This document shows, piece after piece, positions 44,148-54,040 of a stretch of DNA of 64,000 nucleotides. The DNA is from Mycobacterium simiae (GTDB taxonomy: Bacteria; Actinomycetota; Actinomycetes; Mycobacteriales; Mycobacteriaceae): the NCBI RefSeq assembly GCF_010727605.1, contig NZ_AP022568.1:1736001-1800000 (forward strand). Direction: 5' to 3'. Below the pieces are notes generated by a model that was not told the DNA's origin, did not search any database, and saw only the letters and a program-made list of their open reading frames with translations. Position 1 is the first letter of the stretch, and the number at the start of each line of letters is the position of its first letter. The translations under genes and the position numbers were made by a program.

Positions 44148-44870
44148 GTGCCAGATTCGTCAGCGGACCGACTCTATTTCCGGCAGCTTCTCGCGGGACG
44201 CGATTTCGCCGTCGGCGACCCGTTCGCGACCCAGATGCGCAACTTCGCCTACCTGATCGGAGACCGTCAGAGCGGGGATTGCGTTGTGGTCGACCCGGCG
44301 TATGCGGCCGGTGAACTCGTCGACACGCTGGAGGCCGACGGCATGCACTTGTCCGGGGTCCTGGTGACCCATCACCACCCTGACCATGTCGGCGGGTCGA
44401 TGATGGGCTTCGAACTCAATGGCCTGGCCGAGCTGTTGGAGCGGGTAAGTGTGCCGGTGCATGTGAATACCCATGAAGCGCTTTGGGTTTCGCGAGTTAC
44501 GGGGATTGCGATAGGCGACCTGACCACCCATGAGCACGGCGACAAGCTCAGCATCGGCGACATCGAGATCGAGCTGCTGCACACGCCGGGGCACACGCCG
44601 GGCAGCCAGTGTTTTCTCCTCGACGGACGGCTGGTCGCCGGTGACACCCTGTTCCTGGAGGGCTGCGGGCGCACCGACTTTCCGGGTGGCGATTCCGACG
44701 AGATGTACCGCAGCCTGCAGCAGCTGGCCGCGCTTCCCGGTGATCCGACGGTGTTCCCCGGGCACTGGTATTCCGTCGAACCGAGCGCATCGCTGGCCGA
44801 GGTCACGCGCTCCAATTACGTGTATCGGGCCACCAGCCTCGAGCAGTGGCGAATGTTGATGGGCGGCTGA
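44148..44870 (+). CDS. Metallo-beta-lactamase-fold hydrolase, glyoxalase II-like (Rv0634c)
   Basis: 240-residue metallo-hydrolase. The metal motif THHHPDHVGG, then HTPGHTPGS, GDTLFLEGCGRTDFPGGD and the final His in FPGHWYS complete the binuclear site of the glyoxalase II / persulfide dioxygenase group. The CGRTDFPGGD segment is also typical of ETHE1-like persulfide dioxygenases, so the usual hydroxyacylglutathione hydrolase label is uncertain, particularly as mycobacteria use mycothiol. No signal peptide. Confidence 0.85.
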   Translation: MPDSSADRLYFRQLLAGRDFAVGDPFATQMRNFAYLIGDRQSGDCVVVDPAYAAGELVDTLEADGMHLSGVLVTHHHPDHVGGSMMGFELNGLAELLERVSVPVHVNTHEALWVSRVTGIAIGDLTTHEHGDKLSIGDIEIELLHTPGHTPGSQCFLLDGRLVAGDTLFLEGCGRTDFPGGDSDEMYRSLQQLAALPGDPTVFPGHWYSVEPSASLAEVTRSNYVYRATSLEQWRMLMGG

Positions 44871-44976
44871 GGGCCGGATGGGCTGCCCTGAGCGCGGGAG
44901 TCATTGCGCTTCGGCACCCGTGCCAGCAGAATTTCGGGTGCACATCGCTGCCATATGAGCGGAGGGATGGAGTCAC

Positions 44977-45819
44977 ATGGGTTCAACCGGGTGGATCCAG
45001 GGCACTTGGCACGGGGTCACCAACGTTGAGTCCAGCACCTGGTTGGCGTGGGCCGCCTGGGCGGCCATCGTGCTCGGCATCATCGCTCTGGTCGTCATCA
45101 ACCACCAGCTCGGCCGCAGCCGACAATTGGCCGCCGAGCAATCTCGTCCCCACGTCGGCGTGCTGATGGAACCGCATGCCGCGGATTGGCATGTGATCGA
45201 GCTGGTAGTCCGGAATTTCGGCAAGACCGCCGCCTACAACGTCCGTTTTTCTTTCCCGAATCCACCGACGGTGGCCGAGTACGAGAATTCCAGCGACGGT
45301 TACGCCGAAGTCGTCGAATTGCAACTGCCCAGCGAAATACCGGTACTCGCGCCCGGCCAGGAATGGCGTTTGGTGTGGGATTCGGCGCTTGACCGCGCCG
45401 AAATCGGCGGCGGCATCGAATCTCGCTTCACCGGGACGGTGACGTACTTCGACCGCCCCGACGCGCCGCGGGGCTGGCGGTTCTGGCAGCGCGAACGTCC
45501 GCAGTTGCAAACCGACGTCGTCCTGGACTGGGACGCCCTGCCGCCCGTTCAGCGAATCGAATTGATGACCACGCACGATCTCGCCAAGCGGGAGAAACAG
45601 AAGCTGGAACTGCTCCGCAGCCTGCTGACGTACTTCCACTACGCCAGCAAGGAAACGCGGGCCGACGTGTTCCGCACCGAGATCGAGCGAATCAACAACG
45701 CGGTGGCCGAAACTCAGGACCGCTGGCGCATTCGGCAGCAAGATGCACCGACCGATGTCGGCCTGCGCTGGGGCGGTCCCGGCACGGATGCCGCCAATCA
45801 CCGCGCCCGGCAGGTCTGA
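44977..45819 (+). CDS. Single-span membrane-anchored protein (Rv0633c-like)
   Basis: 280-residue protein of unknown function. One N-terminal membrane segment at about residues 21-42 (WLAWAAWAAIVLGIIALVVI) is followed by a basic patch (GRSRQLAAEQSR), a beta-rich domain (HVIELVVRNFGKTAAYNVRF) and a charged helical C-terminus (KREKQKLELLRSLLTYF). GGAGGGATGGAG precedes the ATG. Order and length match Rv0633c, next to echA3. The topology suggests the bulk is cytoplasmic. No catalytic motif is recognisable. Confidence 0.8.
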   Translation: MGSTGWIQGTWHGVTNVESSTWLAWAAWAAIVLGIIALVVINHQLGRSRQLAAEQSRPHVGVLMEPHAADWHVIELVVRNFGKTAAYNVRFSFPNPPTVAEYENSSDGYAEVVELQLPSEIPVLAPGQEWRLVWDSALDRAEIGGGIESRFTGTVTYFDRPDAPRGWRFWQRERPQLQTDVVLDWDALPPVQRIELMTTHDLAKREKQKLELLRSLLTYFHYASKETRADVFRTEIERINNAVAETQDRWRIRQQDAPTDVGLRWGGPGTDAANHRARQV

Positions 45820-45904
45820 CGCCCCCGGTACATCCGGCCCCGCGGGCTCACCGTTTGCCGATCTGATTCAATCGACTTCGCTGCCCGTCGCGAAGGAGTA
45901 ACCC

Positions 45905-46600
45905 ATGAGCGGTCCGGTCACCTACAGCCGCAAGGATGCCATCGCGGTCATCAGGATGGACGATGGCAAAGTCAACGCGTTGGGTCCCACCATGCAAGCG
46001 GCCATCAACGAGGCGATCGACCAGGCCGACAGCGACAGCGTCGGCGCGCTGGTACTGACCGGCAACGAGCGGGTGTTCAGCGGCGGATTCGACCTGAAGA
46101 TCCTGACTTCCGGCGAGGTGCAACCCGCAATCGACATGCTGCGCGGCGGCTTCGAATTGTCGTATCGTCTGCTGTCCTACCCGAAACCGGTCGTGATCGC
46201 CTGCACCGGACATGCCATCGCGATGGGGTCGTTCCTGCTGTCCTCCGGCGACCACCGGGTGGCCGCCCACGCCTACAACATTCAGGCCAACGAGGTGGCG
46301 ATCGGCATGACCATCCCCTACGCGGCCCTAGAGATCATGAAGCTGCGGCTGACGCCGTCGGCGTATCAGCAGGCCACCGGCCTGGCCAAGACCTTCTTCG
46401 GCGAAACCGCCCTGGCCGCAGGGTTTGTCGACGAGATCGTGTTGCCGGAGATGGTGGTCAGCCGCGCCGAGGAGGCCGCGCAGGAATTCGCCGGCCTGCA
46501 CCAGCACGCGCATGCCGCAACGAAATTGCGCGCCCGCGCCGACACCCTCAAGGCGCTGCGCGCCGGAATCGACGGCATCGAGGCCGAGTTCGATCTGTAA
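45905..46600 (+). CDS. echA3: Enoyl-CoA hydratase/isomerase family protein EchA3
   Basis: 231-residue short crotonase. IRMDDGKVNALGPTMQ and NERVFSGGFDLKIL form the first acyl-CoA site, and TGHAIAMGSFLLSSGDHRVA the second. The usual catalytic Glu pair is not obvious at the standard positions (MGSFLLS where GGxEL is common), so hydratase activity is not assured. AAGGAG precedes the ATG. Equals Rv0632c; in H37Rv recCBD follows, here a convergent patatin gene does. Confidence 0.92.
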   Translation: MSGPVTYSRKDAIAVIRMDDGKVNALGPTMQAAINEAIDQADSDSVGALVLTGNERVFSGGFDLKILTSGEVQPAIDMLRGGFELSYRLLSYPKPVVIACTGHAIAMGSFLLSSGDHRVAAHAYNIQANEVAIGMTIPYAALEIMKLRLTPSAYQQATGLAKTFFGETALAAGFVDEIVLPEMVVSRAEEAAQEFAGLHQHAHAATKLRARADTLKALRAGIDGIEAEFDL

Positions 46601-46657
46601 GCGGGCCATGCTGCTCAGAGAACTCGCGCCGCATGCCTTCCAGCTAAGACCCCTGAA

Positions 46658-46713
46658 GGAGGAGGCGATGGCGGTTGCCGGAGCAACCGCCTCACCTCCC
46701 CGTCGCCTCCTCC
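46658..46713. terminator. Two-tier hairpin between convergent echA3 and patatin genes
   Basis: The outer arms GGAGGAGGCGA (46658-46668) and TCGCCTCCTCC (46703-46713) are perfect 11-bp complements. Inside them GGCGGTTGC (46670-46678) and GCAACCGCC (46683-46691) form a perfect 9-bp stem with a CGGA loop. No U tract, as is common for mycobacterial terminators. The position between converging genes supports a bidirectional terminator. Confidence 0.6.
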
Positions 46714-46769
46714 ACCACGAAGTTTGGCACGATCGCGAGCACTCGTCACTTCACCTTGCCTCGCCGTCG

Positions 46770-47771
46770 TCAGACCGCCCAGCGGAACCGCTTGAGATAG
46801 GCCGACCAATTCCAAGTCGCCAGGAATTCCTGCGCCGCCTGGTGGCCCTTTTCATACAGCGCCTCAAGGCGATCGATTCCGATGTCGAAGTCCAGCACAC
46901 CCACATCGGTGGACTCGACCGCGATCGCGCGGGCGGCGACCCACGGCTGGTTGAGGTGGGTCTGGTCGTGTCCGGTCAGCATGGTGGTGAGCAGGCTTTC
47001 CAGCAACGCGGTCTGCTCGAACAACCGTAGGGGTTTCAGTGCGGGCATCACCGCGCTGAAACCCTCGTTGAGCCGCGGCAGAACGGTGATCCCGAATGTC
47101 GGCCAGCGCGGCGGCTTTCCGTCGAATCGGTCGAACGTGTCGATCGGAAAGTTCGACAGCACGCCCCCGTCGACGAGCATCGACGGCGTCCCCGTCGCCC
47201 CGGTCAGTTTGACCGGCGGATAGAAGAATGGGATCGCCATCGACGCGCGCACCGCGTCGGCGACCAGCTGGTCGTCGGGGTCCAGCCCGTACAGCCGGCG
47301 ATAGTCCCAGGGCAGCCGCACCAACTGGGCCGCGGTCACGTCGGCGACCGTCACCACCAGCTTGTGCCGTCGCCCCTCGGGCAACGTGTTTTCGTCCAGG
47401 ACCAGATCCCCGAAGTGGGTGACCCCCAGGTTCTTCAGCTCGCTGCGAATCCAGTCGTGGGCGGCGTCACCGCGAAACATGCTGGTGTCACGGACAAGCC
47501 CCCAGGCGGCACCGAGCAGGGGAACGCGACCCGCGTCGCGCCATTTGCGCAGCGGCGCCGAGAGGGCGAGCTCCTTGACCTCCTGGCTGGTCAGCTGATC
47601 GCCCTTGGATGCGGCGGCCAGGATGGCACCGACCACCGACCCGGCCGACACGCCCGACACCCGCGGAAACGAATACCCGGCATTCATCAGTGCGACGATG
47701 GCGCCCACCAGACCGATGAACTTCACGCCGCCGCCGGAGAGAACGAGATCCGCGGGCTTTGCTTTGGCCAT
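46770..47771 (-). CDS. Patatin-like phospholipase
   Basis: 333-residue patatin-fold acyl hydrolase. The oxyanion loop SGGGVKFIG, the nucleophile elbow GVSAGS and the catalytic Asp in VDGGVLSNFP complete the Ser-Asp dyad. No signal peptide, so cytosolic or peripheral. Translationally coupled to the cyanase upstream: the cyanase stop TAA and this ATG share one base (TAATG), with GAGGAG before it. A lipid hydrolase next to cyanase has no obvious shared pathway. Confidence 0.88.
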   Translation of the reverse strand: MAKAKPADLVLSGGGVKFIGLVGAIVALMNAGYSFPRVSGVSAGSVVGAILAAASKGDQLTSQEVKELALSAPLRKWRDAGRVPLLGAAWGLVRDTSMFRGDAAHDWIRSELKNLGVTHFGDLVLDENTLPEGRRHKLVVTVADVTAAQLVRLPWDYRRLYGLDPDDQLVADAVRASMAIPFFYPPVKLTGATGTPSMLVDGGVLSNFPIDTFDRFDGKPPRWPTFGITVLPRLNEGFSAVMPALKPLRLFEQTALLESLLTTMLTGHDQTHLNQPWVAARAIAVESTDVGVLDFDIGIDRLEALYEKGHQAAQEFLATWNWSAYLKRFRWAV

Positions 47772-48226
47772 TACTCCTCTGCGGAAACCCAATCGTAGGC
47801 AAGGTATTTGCCGTCGAAGGTCACCACGACGCGGTCACCGGACGGGTGCGGCTTCTTCTGCAGGTCGACGCTGAAGTTGATGGCGCTCATGATGCCGTCG
47901 CCGAACTGCTCGTGGATCAGTTCTTTGATGGCGCCACCGTACACCTGAAGCGCTTCGTAGAAGCGGTAAATGGTCGGGTCGGTCGGCACCGCCGTGGGAA
48001 GCCCCCCGCGCATGGGCGGGGCGGCCAGCACCGGCACCAGCGACTGGTCCAGACCGAGCATTTCGACCAGCTGCTTGCCCAGTTCCGGCGGAATCGGATG
48101 CTGCCCCAGCAACGCCGAGGTGGTCCACATCACCGGCCGGTCGATGGCGTCGGCCAGCTCCTGCCAGGTAAGGCCCCGCGCCAGGCGCGCAACGACAATC
48201 TGTTCGGTGATCTCGTTTCTGTTCAT
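47771..48226 (-). CDS. cynS: Cyanate hydratase (cyanase)
   Basis: 151-residue cyanase, which converts cyanate and bicarbonate into ammonia and carbon dioxide via carbamate. An N-terminal lambda-repressor-like helical domain (TWQELADAIDRPVMWTTSALL) precedes the catalytic domain TDPTIYRFYEALQVYG and FGDGIMSAINF. The three catalytic residues of the family are at Arg88, Glu91 and Ser114. Length equals E. coli CynS within a few residues. No CynR regulator or carbonic anhydrase gene is adjacent; patatin is coupled downstream. Confidence 0.93.
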   Translation of the reverse strand: MNRNEITEQIVVARLARGLTWQELADAIDRPVMWTTSALLGQHPIPPELGKQLVEMLGLDQSLVPVLAAPPMRGGLPTAVPTDPTIYRFYEALQVYGGAIKELIHEQFGDGIMSAINFSVDLQKKPHPSGDRVVVTFDGKYLAYDWVSAEE

Positions 48227-48307
48227 GGGTCAAGCATGCGGCATCCGCCCTGCGCCGGCCCGATCACCGTGACAAGGCGCGTTGTAACCCCGGACCGGCG
48301 GTGACCG

Positions 48308-48823
48308 TCACCACCGGCCGTGATGGACGACCTCGCCGAACGGCCGCCGGTCCGGCTTGCGGACCGGCGCCAGCGGACGATCGGCCGGATAGCCGACGCC
48401 GAGCATGAAGGCAACCAGGTGATCATCCGGCACCCCGAGAATCGCGCGTGCCTTCTCCTGGTCTCCCACCGACGAGTGACCGGTGCCGATCCCGAGGTCG
48501 GTGGCGGCGAGCATCATCGCCATGGTCGCCTGGCCGACGTCATAGTTGTCGGTCACCAGTCTGCGTTCGTCCGGGGGGACCGGCACGACCAACACGATCG
48601 CCGCCGGAGCCGACGCGATGTGTCCCGCTCCCCGCCAGACCGTGGACAGCTCCCGCAGCTGTCCCGGGTCGGTGACGATCACGAAGTCCCATGGTTGGCG
48701 GTTTTTCGCTGACGGCGCCCGCCATCCGGCCTCGGCTATCCGGTTCAGGTCGTCCTGCGACACCGGATCGGGTTTGTACTGCCGGACATTGCGCCGCGCG
48801 CAGATCGCGTCCCAGGTTTCCAT
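48308..48823 (-). CDS. Nitroreductase-family flavoprotein
   Basis: 171-residue FMN-dependent nitroreductase family member. ARRNVRQYKPDPVSQDDLNR with WRAPSAKNRQPWDFVIV is the FMN-binding start, YDVGQATMAMMLAATDLGIG the central helix, and FMLGVGYPADRPLAPVRKPDRRP the C-terminal end. The family reduces nitro compounds, quinones or unknown metabolites using NAD(P)H. 81 bases upstream of cyanase on the same strand, possibly cotranscribed. Substrate not evident. Confidence 0.87.
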   Translation of the reverse strand: METWDAICARRNVRQYKPDPVSQDDLNRIAEAGWRAPSAKNRQPWDFVIVTDPGQLRELSTVWRGAGHIASAPAAIVLVVPVPPDERRLVTDNYDVGQATMAMMLAATDLGIGTGHSSVGDQEKARAILGVPDDHLVAFMLGVGYPADRPLAPVRKPDRRPFGEVVHHGRW

Positions 48824-48899
48824 CGTGCTCCTTGTCGCCCGTCGTTGCTCGCTGTCGTTGGTCGTCGTTCGTCACCACAACGGTTTTCGCGGGCCGGCG

Positions 48900-49844
48900 T
48901 TAGGCCACCCGCTGGGCCGCGACGAACAAGTTCGCGGGAACGTCGTCGGCGACCTCCTCGGCGGCGGAGCGGCCGTATCCGGCCATCAGTTCCAACGAGG
49001 GGGTGACCGTCACGTTCCAGTCGTGGCGGGCCAACCAGTCGCCCACGTCCTCGCGCTCCTCGAAGTACCACAACTCGTCGGTGCTGGGAACCTCGCGGCG
49101 CGGATCGATCTTCGCGATGACGTCGCGCACTCGGTCCATCCGGGCGCGGCGGCGGGCGCGGGCCTCGGGGTCGAGGAACTTCGGTCCCAACGCCTCGACA
49201 CCGATCCGGCTGCCGACGACAGTGAGCCCCTGGATACGTTCGAACAGTAACTCCTGGGCGACGGCCGGCAGATAAGGGAGGAGACCCTCCGCCGACCAGA
49301 CACTGGGCGCCGAGGCGTCGAAACCGGCCTCCCGCAACGCCGTCGGCCAATCGTGGCGTAAGTCCACCGGCACCGCGACCCGCTGACAGGCAGGTTCGGC
49401 GCCATGTTCGGCCAACGTGGCGGATTTGAAATCCAGCACCCTGGGCTGGTCGAGCTCGTAGACCGTCGTGCCGTCCGGCCACGGCAGCCGCCAGGACCGG
49501 GCGTCCAGGCCAGCCGCGAGGATCACCGCCTGCTTGATCCCCGAGGTCGTCGCGTCGAGGAAAAACGAATCGAAAAAGGCCGTCCGGGAAGCCATATAAC
49601 CGACCATCGCCTGCATCTGCTGGGCCAGCAGGGGTTCGCTTTCAAGCACCTCGGCAGGCAGCTGCGGCGCGGAATACCAATTCCATACGCCGTCGCCGGC
49701 AGCATCGAGGAAGATCCGCGCGAACGGATCGCGAATCAGCGGATTTTCGCTTTCGGTCTCCGCCGCACGGGATGCCGCGACGCCCAACGCCGTCGCCCCC
49801 ACGCTTTCGGTGATCTCCCAGCTGTCGTTATCGGTTCTGGCCAC
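48900..49844 (-). CDS. TIGR00027-type SAM-dependent methyltransferase
   Basis: 314-residue putative S-adenosylmethionine-dependent methyltransferase of the large mycobacterial family related to leucine carboxyl methyltransferases. [14 protein letters not shown] at the N-terminus, then [12 protein letters not shown], the SAM motif [17 protein letters not shown] and [13 protein letters not shown]. Starts at GTG with GGAGG 8 bases upstream. Many paralogues exist in mycobacteria and most have unknown substrates. Divergent from the membrane protein at 50020 across a 175-base gap without a clear operator. Confidence 0.9.
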   Translation of the reverse strand: MARTDNDSWEITESVGATALGVAASRAAETESENPLIRDPFARIFLDAAGDGVWNWYSAPQLPAEVLESEPLLAQQMQAMVGYMASRTAFFDSFFLDATTSGIKQAVILAAGLDARSWRLPWPDGTTVYELDQPRVLDFKSATLAEHGAEPACQRVAVPVDLRHDWPTALREAGFDASAPSVWSAEGLLPYLPAVAQELLFERIQGLTVVGSRIGVEALGPKFLDPEARARRRARMDRVRDVIAKIDPRREVPSTDELWYFEEREDVGDWLARHDWNVTVTPSLELMAGYGRSAAEEVADDVPANLFVAAQRVA

Positions 49845-50019
49845 GCTCAATTCCTCCCCGGTCGGCGCCCCGTCCTGGCCGACCTTACGTGAGCGAGCTG
49901 TCCGCCAGCTGTGTCCACGGGCGGCCGACTCGCGAGGTTGTGGCCCCCTACCGGGAGGTATCCGGTTAAGTTGTCGGCGGGCCGCTAACCCCGCGGCCGC
50001 GACCCGAAGGATCTTTCGC

Positions 50020-52395
50020 ATGCGAGTTGACGGGCGCGACATCAGCGTTTCCGGCAACTTGCTGCAACCGGTGAACCGGCGCACCAACGACATCCTGCGG
50101 CTGGCTTTGGCGACCGTGTTTCTTGCCACGGTCATCACCGGCTCACTCGTCACCCGCACCAGCTGGGTTCGGCTGGAGAAATCCATTTCGCGGATTGTCG
50201 GCGTCTTGACCCCGACGCAATCCGATCTGGTCTATCTGCTGTACGGATTCGCGATTCTGGCGCTGCCGTTCATGATCCTGATCGGCTTGATCGTCGCTCG
50301 ACAGTGGAAACTTTTGGGCGCCTACGGGGCCGCCGCGTTTCTCGCGGCACTGCCGTTGTCGATCAGCAGCAACCGGCTCGCGGCGCCCCGATGGCACTTC
50401 GACGTCTCGGATCGGTTGAGCACGCTGCCCGCTCAATTCCTGGACGACCCGCGCTGGATCGCGATGCTGGCCGCGGTGCTGACCGTGTCCGGCCCGTGGC
50501 TGCCCGCCCGCTGGCGGCACTGGTGGTGGGCGTTGCTGCTCGCGTTCGTGCCGATCCACCTAGTCATCAGCGCCATAGTTCCGGCCCGCTCCCTGGTTGG
50601 GCTGGCGGTGGGATGGTTTGTCGGCGCGCTGGTGGTGCTGGTGGTCGGCACGCCGGCGCTGGAAGTACCGCTCGTCGGAGCGGTCCGCGCGATGGCCAAG
50701 CGCGGCTTCATCGTGTCGCGGCTGATGGTGGTCCGCCCCGCCGGGCCCGGTCCGATTGTGCTCTCGACGGATTCGGGGGATCCGGATTCGACGGCCGCGA
50801 TCGAGCTGTATGGGCCGCACCAGCGCAGCGGCGGCGCGCTGCGCGAGCTCTGGCGCAAGCTGCGGCTGCGCGATGCGGAAACCGCGCCCCTGCAGGCCTC
50901 GATGCGCCGCGCCGTGGAACATCGCGCGCTGATGGCCATCGCGATCAACGAGGTGGGCGTGGCCAACACCTCGACGGTCGCTTTCGCGGCCCTGGATCGT
51001 GGCTGGACTCTCTACGCGCACAAGCCGATTCGGGGGATTCCGCTCGACGAATGCACGAAGACGACGCCCGTCGTTCGGGTGTGGGAATCGCTGCGAAAGC
51101 TGCACAACTATCAGATTTCGCACGGCGATCTACGCTGCCACGAGATCACCGTCGACGACGGGACGGTGTTGTTCGGCGGGTTCGGCAATGCCGAGTACGG
51201 CGCCACCGAGGCCCAGCTCCAGTCCGACCTGGCCCAACTGCTGGTGACCACGACTGCCTTGTACGACGCGAAGGCGGCGGTGCGGGCGGCGATCGACACG
51301 TTCGGCAAGGACGCGATTTTGACCGCGTCGCGACGTCTCACCAAATCGGCTGTGCCCAAACGTGTTCGGAAGTCGGTCGGCGATGCGTCCGCCGTCATCT
51401 CCGCCGCCCGCGGCGAAGTCAAATCACAGACGGGTGCCGATCAAATCGAGAAGCAGACGATCACCCGGTTCACCCGCAGCCAAGTCGTGCAAATGGTGCT
51501 GCTGGGCGCGCTGGTCTACGTCGCGTATCCGTTCATCAGCACCGTGCCGACGTTCTTTTCTGAACTGCGAACGGCGAACTGGTGGTGGGCGCTGCTGGGT
51601 GTGGTGATTTCGGCGTCGACCTACGTGGGCGCCGCCGCAGCGTTGTGGGCTTGCACCGACGGCACGGTGAACTTCTGGAAGCTGTCGATTGCACAGGTCG
51701 CCAACACCTTTGCCGCCACCACCACTCCGGCCGGGGTGGGCGGGCTGGCGCTGAGCACCCGGATCCTGCAGAAGGGCGGTCTATCGGTCATGCGAGCCAC
51801 CGCCGCGGTGGCGCTGCAGCAGTCGGTCCAGGTGATCATGCACCTGGTGTTGCTGGTCCTGTTCAGCACCGTGGCGGGCGCGTCGATGGACCTCTCGCAT
51901 TTCGTTCCCGGCGCCACCGTCCTGTACCTGATCGCGGGTGTGGCGCTGGGCATCGTCGGCACCTTCCTGTTTGTGCCGAAGCTGAGGGGCTGGTTGTCCA
52001 CGGCGGTACGTCCGCGACTGGAGGAGGTCACCGGCGATCTCGTCGAACTGGTCCGCGAGCCCAGACGTCTCGGACTAATCCTGCTCGGTTGTGCCGGAAC
52101 AACTCTCGGCGCGGCGCTGGCATTGTGGGCCAGCGTCCAGGCCTTTGGCGGCGGCGCAACGTTCGTTACCTGCACGGTGGTGACGATGGTCGGCGGCACG
52201 CTGGCCTCGGCCGCGCCGACGCCCGGCGGGGTGGGGGCGGTGGAGGCCGCGCTGATCGGTGGTCTGGCCGCGTTCGGTGTACCCGCCGCGGTCGGGGTTC
52301 CCTCGGTACTGCTCTACCGGGTGCTGACCTGCTGGCTGCCGGTGTTCATCGGCTGGCCGGTGATGCGCTGGCTGACCGACAACGACATGGTCTAG
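50020..52395 (+). CDS. Flippase-like membrane protein with embedded pseudokinase domain
   Basis: 791-residue polytopic membrane protein. The N-terminal third (about residues 25-215) holds several membrane segments. The middle (about 270-430) resembles an RIO/APH-like kinase: the catalytic loop is HGDLRCHEI (His368-Gly-Asp370), but the Asn is lost and the DFG position reads GFG (Gly387-Phe-Gly389). The C-terminal third (about 485-785) is an LPG_synthase_TM/YbhN-type domain ([20 protein letters not shown] and [16 protein letters not shown], the paired PxGxG motifs). GAAGGA precedes the ATG. A lipid transport or flipping role is inferred from the YbhN domain; the degenerate kinase may be regulatory. 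Confidence 0.82.
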   Translation: MRVDGRDISVSGNLLQPVNRRTNDILRLALATVFLATVITGSLVTRTSWVRLEKSISRIVGVLTPTQSDLVYLLYGFAILALPFMILIGLIVARQWKLLGAYGAAAFLAALPLSISSNRLAAPRWHFDVSDRLSTLPAQFLDDPRWIAMLAAVLTVSGPWLPARWRHWWWALLLAFVPIHLVISAIVPARSLVGLAVGWFVGALVVLVVGTPALEVPLVGAVRAMAKRGFIVSRLMVVRPAGPGPIVLSTDSGDPDSTAAIELYGPHQRSGGALRELWRKLRLRDAETAPLQASMRRAVEHRALMAIAINEVGVANTSTVAFAALDRGWTLYAHKPIRGIPLDECTKTTPVVRVWESLRKLHNYQISHGDLRCHEITVDDGTVLFGGFGNAEYGATEAQLQSDLAQLLVTTTALYDAKAAVRAAIDTFGKDAILTASRRLTKSAVPKRVRKSVGDASAVISAARGEVKSQTGADQIEKQTITRFTRSQVVQMVLLGALVYVAYPFISTVPTFFSELRTANWWWALLGVVISASTYVGAAAALWACTDGTVNFWKLSIAQVANTFAATTTPAGVGGLALSTRILQKGGLSVMRATAAVALQQSVQVIMHLVLLVLFSTVAGASMDLSHFVPGATVLYLIAGVALGIVGTFLFVPKLRGWLSTAVRPRLEEVTGDLVELVREPRRLGLILLGCAGTTLGAALALWASVQAFGGGATFVTCTVVTMVGGTLASAAPTPGGVGAVEAALIGGLAAFGVPAAVGVPSVLLYRVLTCWLPVFIGWPVMRWLTDNDMV

Positions 52396-52454
52396 CGCCA
52401 TAGCTACAGCGCGAAAAGATCGCCCAAACCGGCCGGCGGCCGTACCGTGTTTGC

Positions 52455-52940
52455 ATGGCAGAACAGCCGTACGCGATCGAGGCCGGCCATCCCCCGTCGG
52501 CCCTGCTCAAGCTTGTCAACCCGGTGCTCGGCTTGCTGCTGCGCACTCCGCTGGCCGGCCCGGCGCGCAAGCAGCTGATGGTGTTGAGCTTCACCGGGCG
52601 AAAATCGGGGCGGCCGTTCACACTTCCGGTCAGCGCCCATCTCATCGACAACGAACTGTATGCGCTGACCGGCGCGGCCTGGAAGCAGAACTTTCGCGAT
52701 GGCGCCCCCGCGCAGGTTAGCTACGGCGGCAAGACGACTGCGATGCACGGCGAACTCATCCGCGACCGCGCCATCGTCGCCGACCTCTATCACCGGTGCG
52801 CCGAATCGTATGGCGTGCGGCGCGCGCAAACCATGATCGGGTTGAAATTCCGCGACCGGCGCATCCCCACGATGGATGAATTCGGCGAGGCGGTCGATCG
52901 GATGCAGTTGGCGGCGATCCGGCTGACCCCGGTCGGCTAA
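52455..52940 (+). CDS. Deazaflavin (F420)-dependent reductase family protein
   Basis: 161-residue split-beta-barrel flavin/deazaflavin oxidoreductase of the Ddn-like group, abundant in mycobacteria. [20 protein letters not shown] is the F420 phosphate-binding segment, followed by [17 protein letters not shown]. Family members reduce quinones, nitroimidazoles or unknown metabolites with F420H2. Its TAA overlaps the galK stop on the other strand by 3 bases (convergent). Confidence 0.84.
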   Translation: MAEQPYAIEAGHPPSALLKLVNPVLGLLLRTPLAGPARKQLMVLSFTGRKSGRPFTLPVSAHLIDNELYALTGAAWKQNFRDGAPAQVSYGGKTTAMHGELIRDRAIVADLYHRCAESYGVRRAQTMIGLKFRDRRIPTMDEFGEAVDRMQLAAIRLTPVG

Positions 52941-54040
52941 CCGATCGCCGGCTCCTGCAGTCCCGCGCCCGCGGCCGCTCGGGTTCGGCTGACCGCCGGC
53001 TCGTCGAACCCGTTCTCACCCAACGCCCGTCGCACGGCGGCGGCCACCGCCTCGGTCCGGGCGTCAGGCACCAGTGCGATCGCCGACCCCCCGAAGCCGC
53101 CGCCGGTCATCCGGGCACCCAATGCCCCGGCCACGACGGCGGTGTCGACGATCAGGTCGAGCTGCTCGGTGGTGATCTCGAAGTCGTCGCGCATGGACAC
53201 GTGCGAGTCCGTCATCAGCCGTCCGGCCGCGGTGAAGTCCGAAGCACGCAGCGCAGCAACGAAATCGAGAACCCGCTGGTTCTCGGTCAGCACGTGGCGT
53301 GCGCGCCGGAGGTCGACCGCATCGTTGACCGCGGACAGCACCGCGGTGCCGCGGTCCTGGACCTCCCGCAGCGACGACGCCCACAGATCCGCCGCCGCCC
53401 GCTCGCACGACGCGCGCCGCGCGGCGTATTGGCCGCCGGCGTGCCGGTGCCGGGCGCGGGAGTCGATCAGCAGCAGCGCAACCCCGGCCGCGTCCGGGTC
53501 GAAGATGACCGGTTCGACGGTGACATCGCGAAAGTCGATTAGCAGCGCGGTCGCGGACTGCCCGTACAGCGCCGCCAACTGGTCGAGCAAACCCGTTGGC
53601 GCACCGACGTATTCATTCTCGGCGCGCTGGGCCAACCGCGCCTGCCCGGTGCGGTCGATAGAAATCCCCAGGGCAGCAGTGAGCGCACCCAACACCGCGC
53701 ATTCCAGCGCCGCCGACGACGACAGGCCCGATCCCATTTCCACCGTGCTGGTGATCGACATCGCGCCGCCCCGCAGCGGGTGCCCGGCTCGGCCGAGCGC
53801 CCACACAACCCCGGCCACATATCCTGCCCAGTCGGGGACTTCGCCGGGGACGGTGGTCAGCGGGATGCGGACCACACCGTCTGCGCGATCGCTGCGCACC
53901 GTGATTGCGTCGGTGTCCTCGGGTGTGAAAGTCACCACCGTCCGTTGCGGCAACGCGATCGGCAGTGCGAACCCGAGGTTGTAGTCGGTGTGCTCCCCTA
54001 TCAGGTTGATCCGTCCCGGGGCGGCGTAACGGACCGTCAC
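52937..54040 (-). CDS. galK: Galactokinase
   Basis: 367-residue GHMP kinase that makes galactose-1-phosphate in the Leloir pathway. The galactokinase signature [13 protein letters not shown], the ATP-binding motif [12 protein letters not shown] and the C-terminal [16 protein letters not shown] are present. GTG start overlapping the galT stop by 4 bases (GTGA), so the two are translationally coupled. Corresponds to Rv0620. Confidence 0.96.
   Translation of the reverse strand: MTVRYAAPGRINLIGEHTDYNLGFALPIALPQRTVVTFTPEDTDAITVRSDRADGVVRIPLTTVPGEVPDWAGYVAGVVWALGRAGHPLRGGAMSITSTVEMGSGLSSSAALECAVLGALTAALGISIDRTGQARLAQRAENEYVGAPTGLLDQLAALYGQSATALLIDFRDVTVEPVIFDPDAAGVALLLIDSRARHRHAGGQYAARRASCERAAADLWASSLREVQDRGTAVLSAVNDAVDLRRARHVLTENQRVLDFVAALRASDFTAAGRLMTDSHVSMRDDFEITTEQLDLIVDTAVVAGALGARMTGGGFGGSAIALVPDARTEAVAAAVRRALGENGFDEPAVSRTRAAAGAGLQEPAIG

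Noticed and set aside
49845..50019. Operator in the divergent methyltransferase-flippase gap
   Set aside because: No inverted repeat of useful length or convincing -35/-10 pair was found.
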